Of a stretch of 5,753 nucleotides of DNA, positions 1-5,501 are shown in pieces. This stretch comes from Clostridia bacterium (GTDB lineage Bacteria > Bacillota > Clostridia > UBA1381 > UMGS1253), in the NCBI GenBank assembly GCA_017411585.1, contig JAFQPV010000317.1:1-5753 (forward strand), read 5' to 3'. The position numbers and the translations under genes were made by a program. Position 1 is the first letter of the stretch. Every line of letters starts with the position of its first letter. The notes beneath the pieces are model-generated. The model was not told where the DNA came from and did not search any database. It was given only the letters and a program-made list of their open reading frames with translations.

Positions 1-1
1 A

Positions 2-589
2 AAGAATTTTCCTGCCGAGGATGTGCTCGCTGCACTGGAGTGCGGTGTGACGGCAGTGGGGGAAAACCGTGTGCAGGAAATGGTCGAAAAATACGATGCC
101 GTACCGGAGGCAAAATGGCATATTATCGGGCACCTGCAAACCAACAAGGTGAAATACATCATCGGTAAAACCCAATTAATTCAGTCGGTCGATTCGATAA
201 AGCTTTTAGATGAGATTGAGCGCCGTTCGGCGGCAGCCGGTGTGATTACGAACGTGCTTTTGCAGGTCAACACCTCCGGCGAAGAAACCAAATCCGGCGC
301 ATCTCCCGAAGAAATTTGGGATTTAATTGACCATGTGGAGACGCTGAAAAACGTACGCGTGAAGGGAATAATGACAATCGCACCATTATACGTCAAGGAC
401 GTTTCGAATACATTACATTTTGATAACACTCGCAAACTATATCTTGACATTAAGAGTCGGAAATATAATAATATAAGTATGGAAATTTTGTCGATGGGCA
501 TGAGTGGCGACTTTGAAGAAGCGATTGCCTGCGGTTCGAATATGGTGCGCATCGGCAGTTCGATTTTCGGAAAAAGACAATATGTTTAG
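2..589 (+). CDS. yggS: YggS/YlmE-family pyridoxal phosphate homeostasis protein (5' end missing)
   Basis: PLP-binding protein of the YggS/YlmE/PROSC family, a single-domain alanine-racemase-like barrel. The family has no firmly established enzymatic activity and helps balance free PLP and amino or keto acids in the cytoplasm. The frame is open from base 2, reading KNFPAEDVLAALECGVTAVG. The first Lys (bases 2-4) aligns with the family's PLP-binding lysine in the S/T-K-x-x-P region, so about 30-40 N-terminal residues lie upstream and 195 are visible. Other family signatures are GENRVQE, WHIIGHLQTNK, a VNTSGEETKSG segment, and the C-terminal phosphate-binding region LSMGMSGDFEEAI...MVRIGSSIFG. 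A GTG at 23 is internal, not the start. The TAG stop overlaps the sepF SD, which suggests translational coupling. Position as first gene of a sepF-yggT-ylmH-divIVA cluster matches B. subtilis ylmE. Family assignment is secure; the physiological role is known only from relatives. Confidence 0.95.
   Translation, partial: KNFPAEDVLAALECGVTAVGENRVQEMVEKYDAVPEAKWHIIGHLQTNKVKYIIGKTQLIQSVDSIKLLDEIERRSAAAGVITNVLLQVNTSGEETKSGASPEEIWDLIDHVETLKNVRVKGIMTIAPLYVKDVSNTLHFDNTRKLYLDIKSRKYNNISMEILSMGMSGDFEEAIACGSNMVRIGSSIFGKRQYV
444..472 (+). promoter_or_regulatory. Candidate internal sigma-A promoter inside yggS, ahead of sepF
   Basis: A perfect -35 hexamer TTGACA lies at 444-449. After exactly 17 nt comes AATAAT at 467-472, which matches five of six bases of the -10 consensus including the key A and final T. 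A better TATAAT at 464-469 is only 14 nt from the -35. The site lies in an AT-rich patch of yggS encoding a variable loop of the protein, and it would start transcription near 479, about 120 nt before the sepF start codon. It could supply sepF-divIVA transcription independently of yggS. This is inferred from hexamers alone; AT-rich DNA gives chance matches. Confidence 0.35.
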
Positions 590-593
590 GAGG
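588..593 (+). promoter_or_regulatory. sepF ribosome binding site overlapping the yggS stop
   Basis: A full AGGAGG lies at 588-593, with 8 nt before the sepF ATG at 602. Its first two bases are the last two of the yggS TAG stop (587-589). A ribosome ending yggS would be placed directly on the sepF SD, which supports coupled translation and fixes the sepF start. Confidence 0.9.
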
Positions 594-601
594 ATTTACC
601 A

Positions 602-1039
602 ATGGGATTTTTGGATAAAATGAAGAATGCAATCGGTCTCGGTGATGAAGAGTATTATGATGAAGATGATATCTTGACCTCGGATTACGAGGATGAAGAG
701 CCGGTGCAGGAGGAAAGAAGCTTCAGCAGAAAGAACAAGGTTGTAAATATTCATGCGACCACACAGCTTAAGGTTGTTGTTATGCAGCCGGAAAACTTTG
801 AGGATGCAAAGGGTATTGCAGACCATTTGAAGACAAAGAAGCCGGTTATCATCAATTTAGAAAGCCTCGACAGCGATGTTGCTCGCCGCGTGGTTGACTT
901 TTTAAGTGGCTCTGTTTACGGTCTGGACGGTAATATTCAGAAGGTTGCTTCCGGCATCTTCTTAATTGCGCCGTACAACGTAAGCATTATGGGCGATTTC
1001 AAAAACGAACTGCAGAGCAAGGGTCTTTTCGGTTGGTAA
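602..1039 (+). CDS. sepF: Cell division protein SepF
   Basis: SepF is a cytoplasmic FtsZ partner that tethers and organises FtsZ filaments at the membrane during septation. The 145-residue protein has the full family layout. Residues 1-13 (MGFLDKMKNAIGL) form the amphipathic membrane-binding helix. Residues about 15-40 are a strongly acidic, low-complexity linker rich in Asp, Glu and Tyr. Residues about 47-130 are the conserved globular domain, with VVNIHATTQLKVVVMQPENF, the KPVIINLESLD strand, the RRVVDFLSGSVYGLDG helix-turn and the IFLIAPYNVSI strand. A short tail ends in KGLFGW. The ATG has a perfect SD 8 nt upstream. Placement between yggS and yggT is the classic Gram-positive arrangement. 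Nothing is truncated, and length is close to the usual 140-155 residues. Confidence 0.97.
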   Translation: MGFLDKMKNAIGLGDEEYYDEDDILTSDYEDEEPVQEERSFSRKNKVVNIHATTQLKVVVMQPENFEDAKGIADHLKTKKPVIINLESLDSDVARRVVDFLSGSVYGLDGNIQKVASGIFLIAPYNVSIMGDFKNELQSKGLFGW

Positions 1040-1096
1040 GAAACACTTTTGGGGGAAAACAAGGGGAGAATTTAAGATAGGACGGTTGTTTGACGT

Positions 1097-1360
1097 ATGT
1101 TTATGCTAATTTCTGTAGTTGTCAGCCTGATTAATATTCTCGAATTGTTGGTGATTATTCGATGCATCCTTTCGTGGATTCCCGGATTTCAAAATGCTTT
1201 TGTCGAGCTGATTTACAAGCTCACCGATCCGTTTTTACTTCCGATTCAGAAGGCGCTGTTTCGTATGACAAGCGGGCAGATGTTTATTGATATTTCACCG
1301 ATTATATTATTTTTTCTGTTAAGACTGGTAACGTCGTTGCTCTACAGAATATTGATTTAA
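1097..1360 (+). CDS. YggT-family integral membrane protein
   Basis: Small membrane protein of the YggT (YlmG) family, 87 residues. It has two hydrophobic segments, about residues 3-29 and 62-86, joined by a loop carrying the family signature CILSWIPGF...LTDPFLLPIQ. Bacterial YggT/YlmG proteins are encoded beside division genes, and plant chloroplast relatives affect nucleoid distribution; the biochemical role is unsettled. The ATG at 1097 is the earliest possible nearby start because TGA at 1091-1093 is in frame. A second in-frame ATG lies at 1103. The SD is imperfect: AGGACGG at 1079-1085, 11 nt before the ATG. The 57-nt gap to sepF is the longest inside this cluster and holds purine-rich sequence but no hairpin or promoter that I can support. 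Confidence 0.93.
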   Translation: MFMLISVVVSLINILELLVIIRCILSWIPGFQNAFVELIYKLTDPFLLPIQKALFRMTSGQMFIDISPIILFFLLRLVTSLLYRILI

Positions 1361-1368
1361 GGATTTTT

Positions 1369-2139
1369 ATGGATTTTCATTCGATACATGAGCCGGTGCG
1401 TTCTGCGCTTGTCCGTTTAGAGGATATTGCAGAAAATGCCCGGCGAAAATATGAGACACAGTACAGTGTGTTTTTAGATGCGGAAACCGTGGTTCTGGCA
1501 AAGCAGTTTATGCGCGCGCCGGAAGGATTTGAAATCGGTTTTTTTGGCGGTTATCCGGAGGCGGAGCGTTGCATCTTCGGCGTTTGGCCGGAGTATGAGG
1601 CGGAAGAAGCAACGGAGCACTTTCCGTTGGATTTGCTTAAAATTACCTGCCCGCCGCAAAAGACACTTACACACAGAGACTGTCTCGGCGCTCTTTTGGG
1701 GATTGGAATCAAACGCGAAATGATTGGCGATATTTTATGTGATGAACGTATTTTTTATGTGTTTGTCAGCCGTAAAATATCGTCGTATATTATTACAAAT
1801 CTTGAAAAAATCGGCAGCGCAGGGGTGCGCATAACGCTGATTTCAACCGATGATTTTACCGTGCCGCAGCCAAAGACGGAGACGAAGGGGATTTTTATTA
1901 TGTCGAACCGTTTGGATGCAATTTTGGCAGGTGCGCTCGATTTGTCGCGTGGCAAGGCGGCAGATTTAATTCATGCCGAGCGCGTGTCGGTCAATCACAT
2001 TTGCAGGACGGAAACCTCGATGAAGCTCGAGGAGGGGGCTTTACTGTCCGTGCGCGGCTTCGGTCGTTTCCGCGTCGGTAAGACGGGGAATCAGTCGAGA
2101 AAGGGAAGGACCTATCTCGAAATTATAAAGTACATTTAA
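1369..2139 (+). CDS. ylmH: YlmH-family S4-domain RNA-binding protein
   Basis: The 256-residue product matches YlmH in length (about 257 in B. subtilis) and layout. The N-terminal half has a YlmH-specific domain with the IGFFGGYPEAERC segment (residues 56-68) and the conserved HRDCLGALLGIGIKREMIGD block (102-121). Residues about 179-238 form a C-terminal S4 RNA-binding domain: SNRLDAILAGALDLSRGKA, then VSVNHI, then the glycine-rich LLSVRGFGRFRVG strand. Work in B. subtilis links YlmH to ribosome-associated quality control, with a function overlapping the small S4 protein RqcP (YabO); older work placed it near division because of its operon. The SD AAGGA (1359-1363) overlaps the yggT TAA and sits 5 nt before the ATG, implying coupling. 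Family call is secure; the role in this organism is inferred. Confidence 0.94.
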   Translation: MDFHSIHEPVRSALVRLEDIAENARRKYETQYSVFLDAETVVLAKQFMRAPEGFEIGFFGGYPEAERCIFGVWPEYEAEEATEHFPLDLLKITCPPQKTLTHRDCLGALLGIGIKREMIGDILCDERIFYVFVSRKISSYIITNLEKIGSAGVRITLISTDDFTVPQPKTETKGIFIMSNRLDAILAGALDLSRGKAADLIHAERVSVNHICRTETSMKLEEGALLSVRGFGRFRVGKTGNQSRKGRTYLEIIKYI

Positions 2140-2148
2140 CTTGAATTT

Positions 2149-2155
2149 GGGGGGA
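2149..2155 (+). promoter_or_regulatory. divIVA ribosome binding site that decides the start codon
   Basis: GGGGGGA at 2149-2155 lies 6 nt before ATG at 2162. An in-frame TTG at 2141 would add seven residues (MNLGGFG) whose codons include this SD. DivIVA proteins begin with M-x-L-T-P-x-D-I or close variants, so the ATG at 2162 (MLTPLDIENREF) is the right start. Confidence 0.85.
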
Positions 2156-2161
2156 TTTGGG

Positions 2162-2692
2162 ATGTTGACACCGCTGGATATTGAGAACAGAGAGTTTAAA
2201 AAGACTTTAAACGGCTATAACCGTGATGATGTCGAGGATTTTATGAGTTTAATTCTCGTGGATTATGAAAAGCTTTACAAAGAAAGCCTTGCAAACAAAG
2301 AAAAGATTGAGGCTTTGAATGCATCTGTTCTTGGGTATAAGCAGCAGGAGACAACCCTGCAAAACGCCATTATGGCAGCACAGCAGGCGGCAGATGCTCT
2401 GAAAGCAACCGCAAACGAGCAGGCAGACTTGATTGTGCGCGAGGCAAAGTCGAAGGCTGCACAGATTATCCGTGATGCGAACGACGAAATCAAACAGCTC
2501 GAGGGCAGATACAGAGAGCTTAATCAGCAGATTGAAAGCTATAAAATGCGTGTTGGAGCCATCATCAAATCTCAGTTGGAAATTTTAGAGGACCTGCGTC
2601 CGGAGAAGATGGCAGTTGCAACAGAGGCTGCACCTGCCGCGCAGGATACACTCGATGAGGATGTAAAGACATTTTCGTTAAATCATAACTAA
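2162..2692 (+). CDS. divIVA: DivIVA-family cell division / polar scaffold protein
   Basis: DivIVA is a coiled-coil scaffold that recognises curved membrane at septa and poles and recruits division or pole-specific proteins. From ATG 2162 the product is 176 residues, close to the 164 of B. subtilis DivIVA. Residues 1-38 are the lipid-binding N-terminal domain (MLTPLDIENREFKKTLNGYN, then DDVEDFMSLILVDYEKLY). Residues about 40-145 are long heptad-rich coiled coils, including QQAADALKATANEQADLIVR and RYRELNQQIESYKMRVG. The last 25-30 residues are acidic, Ala-rich and probably disordered. At the membrane-contact loop, where B. subtilis has Phe17-Arg18, this protein has Leu16-Asn17: the hydrophobic residue is kept in kind but the arginine is lost. 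It closes the sepF-yggT-ylmH-divIVA run and is followed by a palindrome that probably terminates transcription. Confidence 0.95.
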   Translation: MLTPLDIENREFKKTLNGYNRDDVEDFMSLILVDYEKLYKESLANKEKIEALNASVLGYKQQETTLQNAIMAAQQAADALKATANEQADLIVREAKSKAAQIIRDANDEIKQLEGRYRELNQQIESYKMRVGAIIKSQLEILEDLRPEKMAVATEAAPAAQDTLDEDVKTFSLNHN

Positions 2693-2696
2693 CCCC

Positions 2697-2722
2697 AAAA
2701 GGAAGGCATATGCCTTCCTTTT
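2697..2722 (+). terminator. Probable intrinsic terminator after divIVA (perfect palindrome)
   Basis: A perfect 26-nt inverted repeat starts 4 nt after the divIVA stop. An A4 run and GGAAGGC are mirrored by GCCTTCC and T4 around a central ATAT. The hairpin has a GC-containing core and a symmetrical A-tract/T-tract, as in bidirectional terminators. The T-run is only four bases before GATAAATC, so termination may be incomplete. It separates the division cluster from aroB-lspA-rluD. Confidence 0.75.
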
Positions 2723-2764
2723 GATAAATCTTAAGAAAACTTTTGACATTCGGAGGTCGCAAAT

Positions 2765-3841
2765 ATGAAGAGAATTCATCTTGATTTTGACAAACGTGCA
2801 TATGATATTTGTATTGCACAGGATTTTGCGCTGCTTGCAGACGAGGTAAAAAAACTGAATGCAAGCAAAATTTTAATTATTACGGACTCGAATGTGTCAA
2901 AGCTTTATTTAAAAGAGGTTTACGATATTTTAAAGGGCGTTTGTACAACCGTTGCATCGGCGCAGTTTGCTGCAGGTGAGATGAGCAAAAATTTAGCCAC
3001 AATTCAGCGCCTTTATGAGGCTTGTGTACAAAACGGACTTGACCGTAAGAGCGTGATTGTTGCGCTTGGTGGCGGCGTGGTCGGTGATATGGCGGGTTTT
3101 GTAGCGGCAAGCTTTATGCGCGGCATCCGCTTCGTGCAGATTCCGACAACGCTGCTTGCACAAACGGACAGCAGTGTCGGCGGTAAGGTCGGTGTGGATT
3201 TTGCCGGCTACAAAAATATCATTGGCGCATTCAAGCAGCCGGCGTTGGTGTACATAAATGCGCAGACCTTAAAATCGCTTCCACCGCGCGAGTTTGCGGC
3301 AGGTATGGGCGAGGTAATTAAATACGGTATTATTCGCGATGCGGCGTTTTTAGACTATTTAAAAGCCAATGCGCAGCGCATCGGCAGTTTTGCGACTGAT
3401 GAAATCGAAACAGTGCTTGAAAAGTGCTGTCGCATCAAAGCGGATGTTGTCGAGCAGGATGAAACCGAGGGCGGTCTGCGTGCCATCTTGAATTTCGGCC
3501 ACACCGTCGGTCACGCCATTGAAAGTGCGAAGGATTTTTCGCTTCTGCACGGTGAATGTGTCGGACTCGGTATGATTTGTGCGCTTTCTATTGCGCAGGA
3601 GCGCGGCTGGGTATCGCAAGCAGATGTGGAGAAGGTGCGCGAGCTGCTCGCCATTTATGACATCAAAACACAGGTGGACGGACTTTCCGTCGACACGGTT
3701 GCAGATTTTATGATGAAGGATAAAAAGGTTGAAAACGGCGTGTTGAAATTCGTGCTTGCAGAGCCGATGGGCAATGCAAAGATTGTAACGGACGTGACAA
3801 AGCAAGAGCTTTCTGACGCAATCAAAGCCGTTTTGGTATAA
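2765..3841 (+). CDS. aroB: 3-dehydroquinate synthase
   Basis: AroB converts DAHP to 3-dehydroquinate, the second step of the shikimate pathway to aromatic amino acids, using NAD+ and a divalent metal in the cytoplasm. The 358-residue protein is full length. Residues 102-114 (GGGVVGDMAGFVA) form the glycine-rich NAD-binding turn, followed by RGIRFVQIPTTLLAQTDSS and VGGKVGVDF. Predicted metal ligands are Glu183 (in GEVIKYG), His246 (in NFGHTVGHAIE) and His262 (in LLHGECVGLGM). The C-terminal MKDKK motif (317-321) is also present. The SD GGAGG (2752-2756) sits 8 nt before the ATG. No promoter is clear in the 72-nt upstream gap, so expression may rely on readthrough of the preceding palindrome. 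No other shikimate gene is in the window; aroB sits where B. subtilis has ileS-ylyA. Confidence 0.97.
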   Translation: MKRIHLDFDKRAYDICIAQDFALLADEVKKLNASKILIITDSNVSKLYLKEVYDILKGVCTTVASAQFAAGEMSKNLATIQRLYEACVQNGLDRKSVIVALGGGVVGDMAGFVAASFMRGIRFVQIPTTLLAQTDSSVGGKVGVDFAGYKNIIGAFKQPALVYINAQTLKSLPPREFAAGMGEVIKYGIIRDAAFLDYLKANAQRIGSFATDEIETVLEKCCRIKADVVEQDETEGGLRAILNFGHTVGHAIESAKDFSLLHGECVGLGMICALSIAQERGWVSQADVEKVRELLAIYDIKTQVDGLSVDTVADFMMKDKKVENGVLKFVLAEPMGNAKIVTDVTKQELSDAIKAVLV

Positions 3842-3862
3842 ACTTAGATAGGAGAGTTCGTT

Positions 3863-4345
3863 ATGTGGATTGTATCGACACTTATGTGCGCTGTGTTAAT
3901 TGGCCTTGATCAGTGGACAAAGCACCTTGCGGTACTGTATTTGTCGGATGGCTCGGTGGCAAAGGCAGTGCCGGGTGTGTTTGATTTTTTGTATGTGGAA
4001 AATCGCGGTGCGGCATTCGGAATGCTGCAGGATACGCGCTGGTTTTTGGTGGCAATTACGGTTGCACTGATTGCCGCGCTCGTGGTGTTTGTTCTTAAAA
4101 ACAAAAGCAAGTCTTGGCTTTTGTTTGGCGCAGTAGCACTGATTGTTGCCGGTGGCATCGGGAATTTGATTGACCGTGTGTGGCATGGCTATGTTGTGGA
4201 TTTTATTCACCTTTTGTTTATGGATTTTCCGTGTTTTAACGTTGCGGATATGTGTGTCTGCATCGGTGCGGTGCTTTTAGCGATTTATATTTTAATTTCC
4301 GGAGATACGAAACGGAGCGAAGAAAAAGATGTCGGAAATCTATAA
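3863..4345 (+). CDS. lspA: Lipoprotein signal peptidase (signal peptidase II)
   Basis: LspA is the membrane aspartyl protease that removes signal peptides from prolipoproteins after diacylglyceryl transfer to the lipobox cysteine. The 160-residue protein has four hydrophobic segments (about residues 3-18, 59-78, 85-103 and 127-146) and all family blocks: DQWTK (16-20), the ENRGAAFG motif (46-53), GGIGNLIDR with catalytic Asp104, and FNVAD with catalytic Asp129. AGGAGA (3850-3855) is 7 nt before the ATG. It follows aroB by 21 nt, and its last 17 nt overlap the rluD-family gene. The lspA-rluD pairing is very common in Firmicutes (lspA-ylyB in B. subtilis) and suggests one transcript. Confidence 0.97.
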   Translation: MWIVSTLMCAVLIGLDQWTKHLAVLYLSDGSVAKAVPGVFDFLYVENRGAAFGMLQDTRWFLVAITVALIAALVVFVLKNKSKSWLLFGAVALIVAGGIGNLIDRVWHGYVVDFIHLLFMDFPCFNVADMCVCIGAVLLAIYILISGDTKRSEEKDVGNL

Positions 4346-5261
4346 TCTCACGGTTGAGGCAGAGCAAGTCGGTATGCGCCTGGATGCTTTTTTAGCACAG
4401 CAGCTGGACGGTATTTCGCGTTCGCACGGCGTAAAGCTGATTGAAGCCGGGCTTGTAACGCTCGGCGGGAATGCCCTAAATAAAAAATACAATTTAAAAG
4501 AAAACGACGAAATTGATGTCGAAATTCCGGAGCCGGTCGAAACAGAGATTGCCGCGGAGGCCATCCCGATTGACGTGGTCTATGAGGATGACGATTTACT
4601 TGTCATTCACAAGCCGCAGGGGATGGTTGTGCATCCCGGTGCGGGCAATTATACCGGAACGCTCGTCAATGCGCTTTTGCACTACTGTAAAGACAGCCTT
4701 TCCGGCATCGGCGGTGTACTGCGCCCGGGCATTGTGCACCGTATTGACAAGGATACCAGCGGTCTGTTGGTCGTTGCCAAGACGGATGCAGCGCATAACG
4801 CACTGTCAGCACAGCTTAAGGACAGAAGCCTTTCGCGTGAGTATTATGCTATCGTAAACGGCAACATCAAGGAAGACAGCATGGAAATTAATTTGCCCAT
4901 CGGCAGAAGTCCGCAAGACCGCAAGAAAATGTGTGTCACAAACCAAAACGCGCGTGAAGCCATTACGCATCTGAAGGTGCTGGAGCGTTACGGTAAGTAT
5001 ACTTTGGTTTCCTGCAAGCTGCAAACCGGCAGAACGCATCAGATTCGCGTGCATCTGTCGTATCTTGGGCACAGCATTGTCGGTGACCCGGTGTACGGCA
5101 TTAAAAAAGAGGCATTTCGCTTAAACGGGCAGCTTTTGCACGCGAGATACATCCGTTTTGTGCATCCGACCACGGGCGAGGAAATGGGCTTTGAAGCGCC
5201 GCTGCCTGCGCATTTTACGGATACGCTGGAGAGAATTCGCAAGGCATATCCTTTGCAGTAA
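4329..5261 (+). CDS. rluD: RluA/RluD-family 23S rRNA pseudouridine synthase
   Basis: This enzyme isomerises specific uridines to pseudouridine, most probably in 23S rRNA. The 310-residue protein has an N-terminal S4 RNA-binding domain (about residues 15-68, MRLDAFLAQQLDGISRSHGV onward) and a C-terminal RluA-type catalytic domain. The active-site motif HRIDKDTSGL (137-146) carries the catalytic Asp140. The substrate-binding LQTGRTHQIRVHL block (231-243) and GDPVYG (252-257) also match the family. The closest well-known relatives are RluD and B. subtilis YlyB; the exact target uridines cannot be read from sequence, so the symbol marks the subfamily. The start overlaps lspA by 17 nt, with GGAG (4314-4317) 11 nt upstream as a modest SD, so translation is probably coupled. 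No hairpin lies between its stop and the next promoter. Confidence 0.93.
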   Translation: MSEIYNLTVEAEQVGMRLDAFLAQQLDGISRSHGVKLIEAGLVTLGGNALNKKYNLKENDEIDVEIPEPVETEIAAEAIPIDVVYEDDDLLVIHKPQGMVVHPGAGNYTGTLVNALLHYCKDSLSGIGGVLRPGIVHRIDKDTSGLLVVAKTDAAHNALSAQLKDRSLSREYYAIVNGNIKEDSMEINLPIGRSPQDRKKMCVTNQNAREAITHLKVLERYGKYTLVSCKLQTGRTHQIRVHLSYLGHSIVGDPVYGIKKEAFRLNGQLLHARYIRFVHPTTGEEMGFEAPLPAHFTDTLERIRKAYPLQ

Positions 5262-5268
5262 AAATCTA

Positions 5269-5297
5269 TTGACATGCTGCCGCTTTTGTATTATAAT
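5269..5297 (+). promoter_or_regulatory. Consensus sigma-A promoter of the thiT leader
   Basis: TTGACA (5269-5274) and TATAAT (5292-5297) both match the vegetative sigma consensus perfectly and are separated by the optimal 17 nt. Transcription should begin near 5303-5306, right before the riboswitch. The -35 begins only 7 nt after the rluD stop. A promoter this strong with a downstream attenuator means control is left mainly to the riboswitch. Confidence 0.92.
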
Positions 5298-5299
5298 AA

Positions 5300-5403
5300 T
5301 TTCAACAAAGGGGAGCTTGCACAAGCGAGCTGAGAGTAAACGTATTGCCGTTTTTACCCGTATAACCTGATTTGGGTAATGCCAACGTAGGGAAAATGAA
5401 AGC
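5300..5403 (+). promoter_or_regulatory. TPP riboswitch (THI-box) aptamer
   Basis: Thiamine pyrophosphate-sensing leader RNA. The conserved elements are in order: GGGG (5310-5313) pairing with ACCC (5356-5359) as P2; the P3 hairpin AGCTTGC/GCGAGCT (5314-5320 with 5325-5331); the GCTGAGA box (5329-5335); an optional P3a-like helix AAACG/CGTTT (5338-5342 with 5349-5353); then ACCTGATTTGGG and GCCAACGTAGGGA (5365-5393). In P5, TTGG (5372-5375) pairs with CCAA (5382-5385), replacing the more usual CTGG/CCAG by a compensated pair, which supports a functional fold. P1 can form from TTTCA (5300-5304) and TGAAA (5397-5401). A terminator lies 8 nt downstream, so TPP binding should lower thiT expression. 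Confidence 0.95.
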
Positions 5404-5410
5404 TTGTTTT

Positions 5411-5436
5411 GGCTATGCCCTGCGCATAGCCTTTTT
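5411..5436 (+). terminator. Riboswitch-controlled intrinsic terminator
   Basis: A perfect 8-bp stem, GGCTATGC (5411-5418) with GCATAGCC (5424-5431), has a 5-nt loop and is followed at once by TTTTT (5432-5436). This is the expression platform of the TPP riboswitch. The sequence GCCAA of aptamer P5 (5381-5385) is complementary to TTGGC (5409-5413) at the base of the stem and could form a competing antiterminator when TPP is absent; that pairing is my inference. Confidence 0.9.
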
Positions 5437-5472
5437 CATTGCTTTCAGTCGGAAAACCACAATATTTTTACG

Positions 5473-5489
5473 CCTTTGAAAAACAAAGG
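5473..5489 (+). promoter_or_regulatory. Small hairpin that could mask the thiT ribosome binding site
   Basis: CCTTTG (5473-5478) and CAAAGG (5484-5489) form a perfect 6-bp inverted repeat with an A5 loop. The right arm contains most of the SD AAAGGAG (5485-5491), which is 10 nt before the thiT ATG. If folded, it would lower translation initiation. Six base pairs, half of them A-U, make a weak helix, so it may be only a mild brake or coincidental. Confidence 0.4.
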
Positions 5490-5501
5490 AGTGGAAGAAA
5501 A

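Noticed and set aside
464..469. TATAAT in yggS as the -10 partner of TTGACA at 444
   Set aside because: The spacing is only 14 nt, outside the usual range; the overlapping AATAAT at 17 nt was preferred for the candidate promoter.
1090..1095. TTGACG before yggT as a -35 box
   Set aside because: No acceptable -10 follows at 16-18 nt, and it sits just ahead of the yggT start codon.
1040..1096. Purine-rich sepF-yggT spacer as a regulatory element or small gene
   Set aside because: It contains no inverted repeat, no paired promoter hexamers and no plausible start-SD pair other than that of yggT.
2141..2161. TTG at 2141 as an upstream start for divIVA
   Set aside because: The added residues are encoded by the SD itself and do not resemble DivIVA N-termini; ATG at 2162 gives the expected MLTPLDI start.
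2743..2748. Perfect TTGACA just before aroB
   Set aside because: A -10 at normal spacing would fall at about 2766-2771, inside the aroB coding sequence, where there is no TATAAT-like hexamer. It would also exclude the good SD from the transcript.
3359..3805. Long antisense open frame within aroB (148 codons)
   Set aside because: It is a shadow of a highly conserved gene; the product is rich in His, Cys and Arg with no recognisable motif. The other minus-strand frames were dismissed for the same reason.
5158..5370. 70-codon + strand reading frame covering the rluD end and the riboswitch
   Set aside because: It runs in another frame across the well-supported 3' end of rluD and through the conserved TPP aptamer, and its product is Arg-rich and resembles no known protein.
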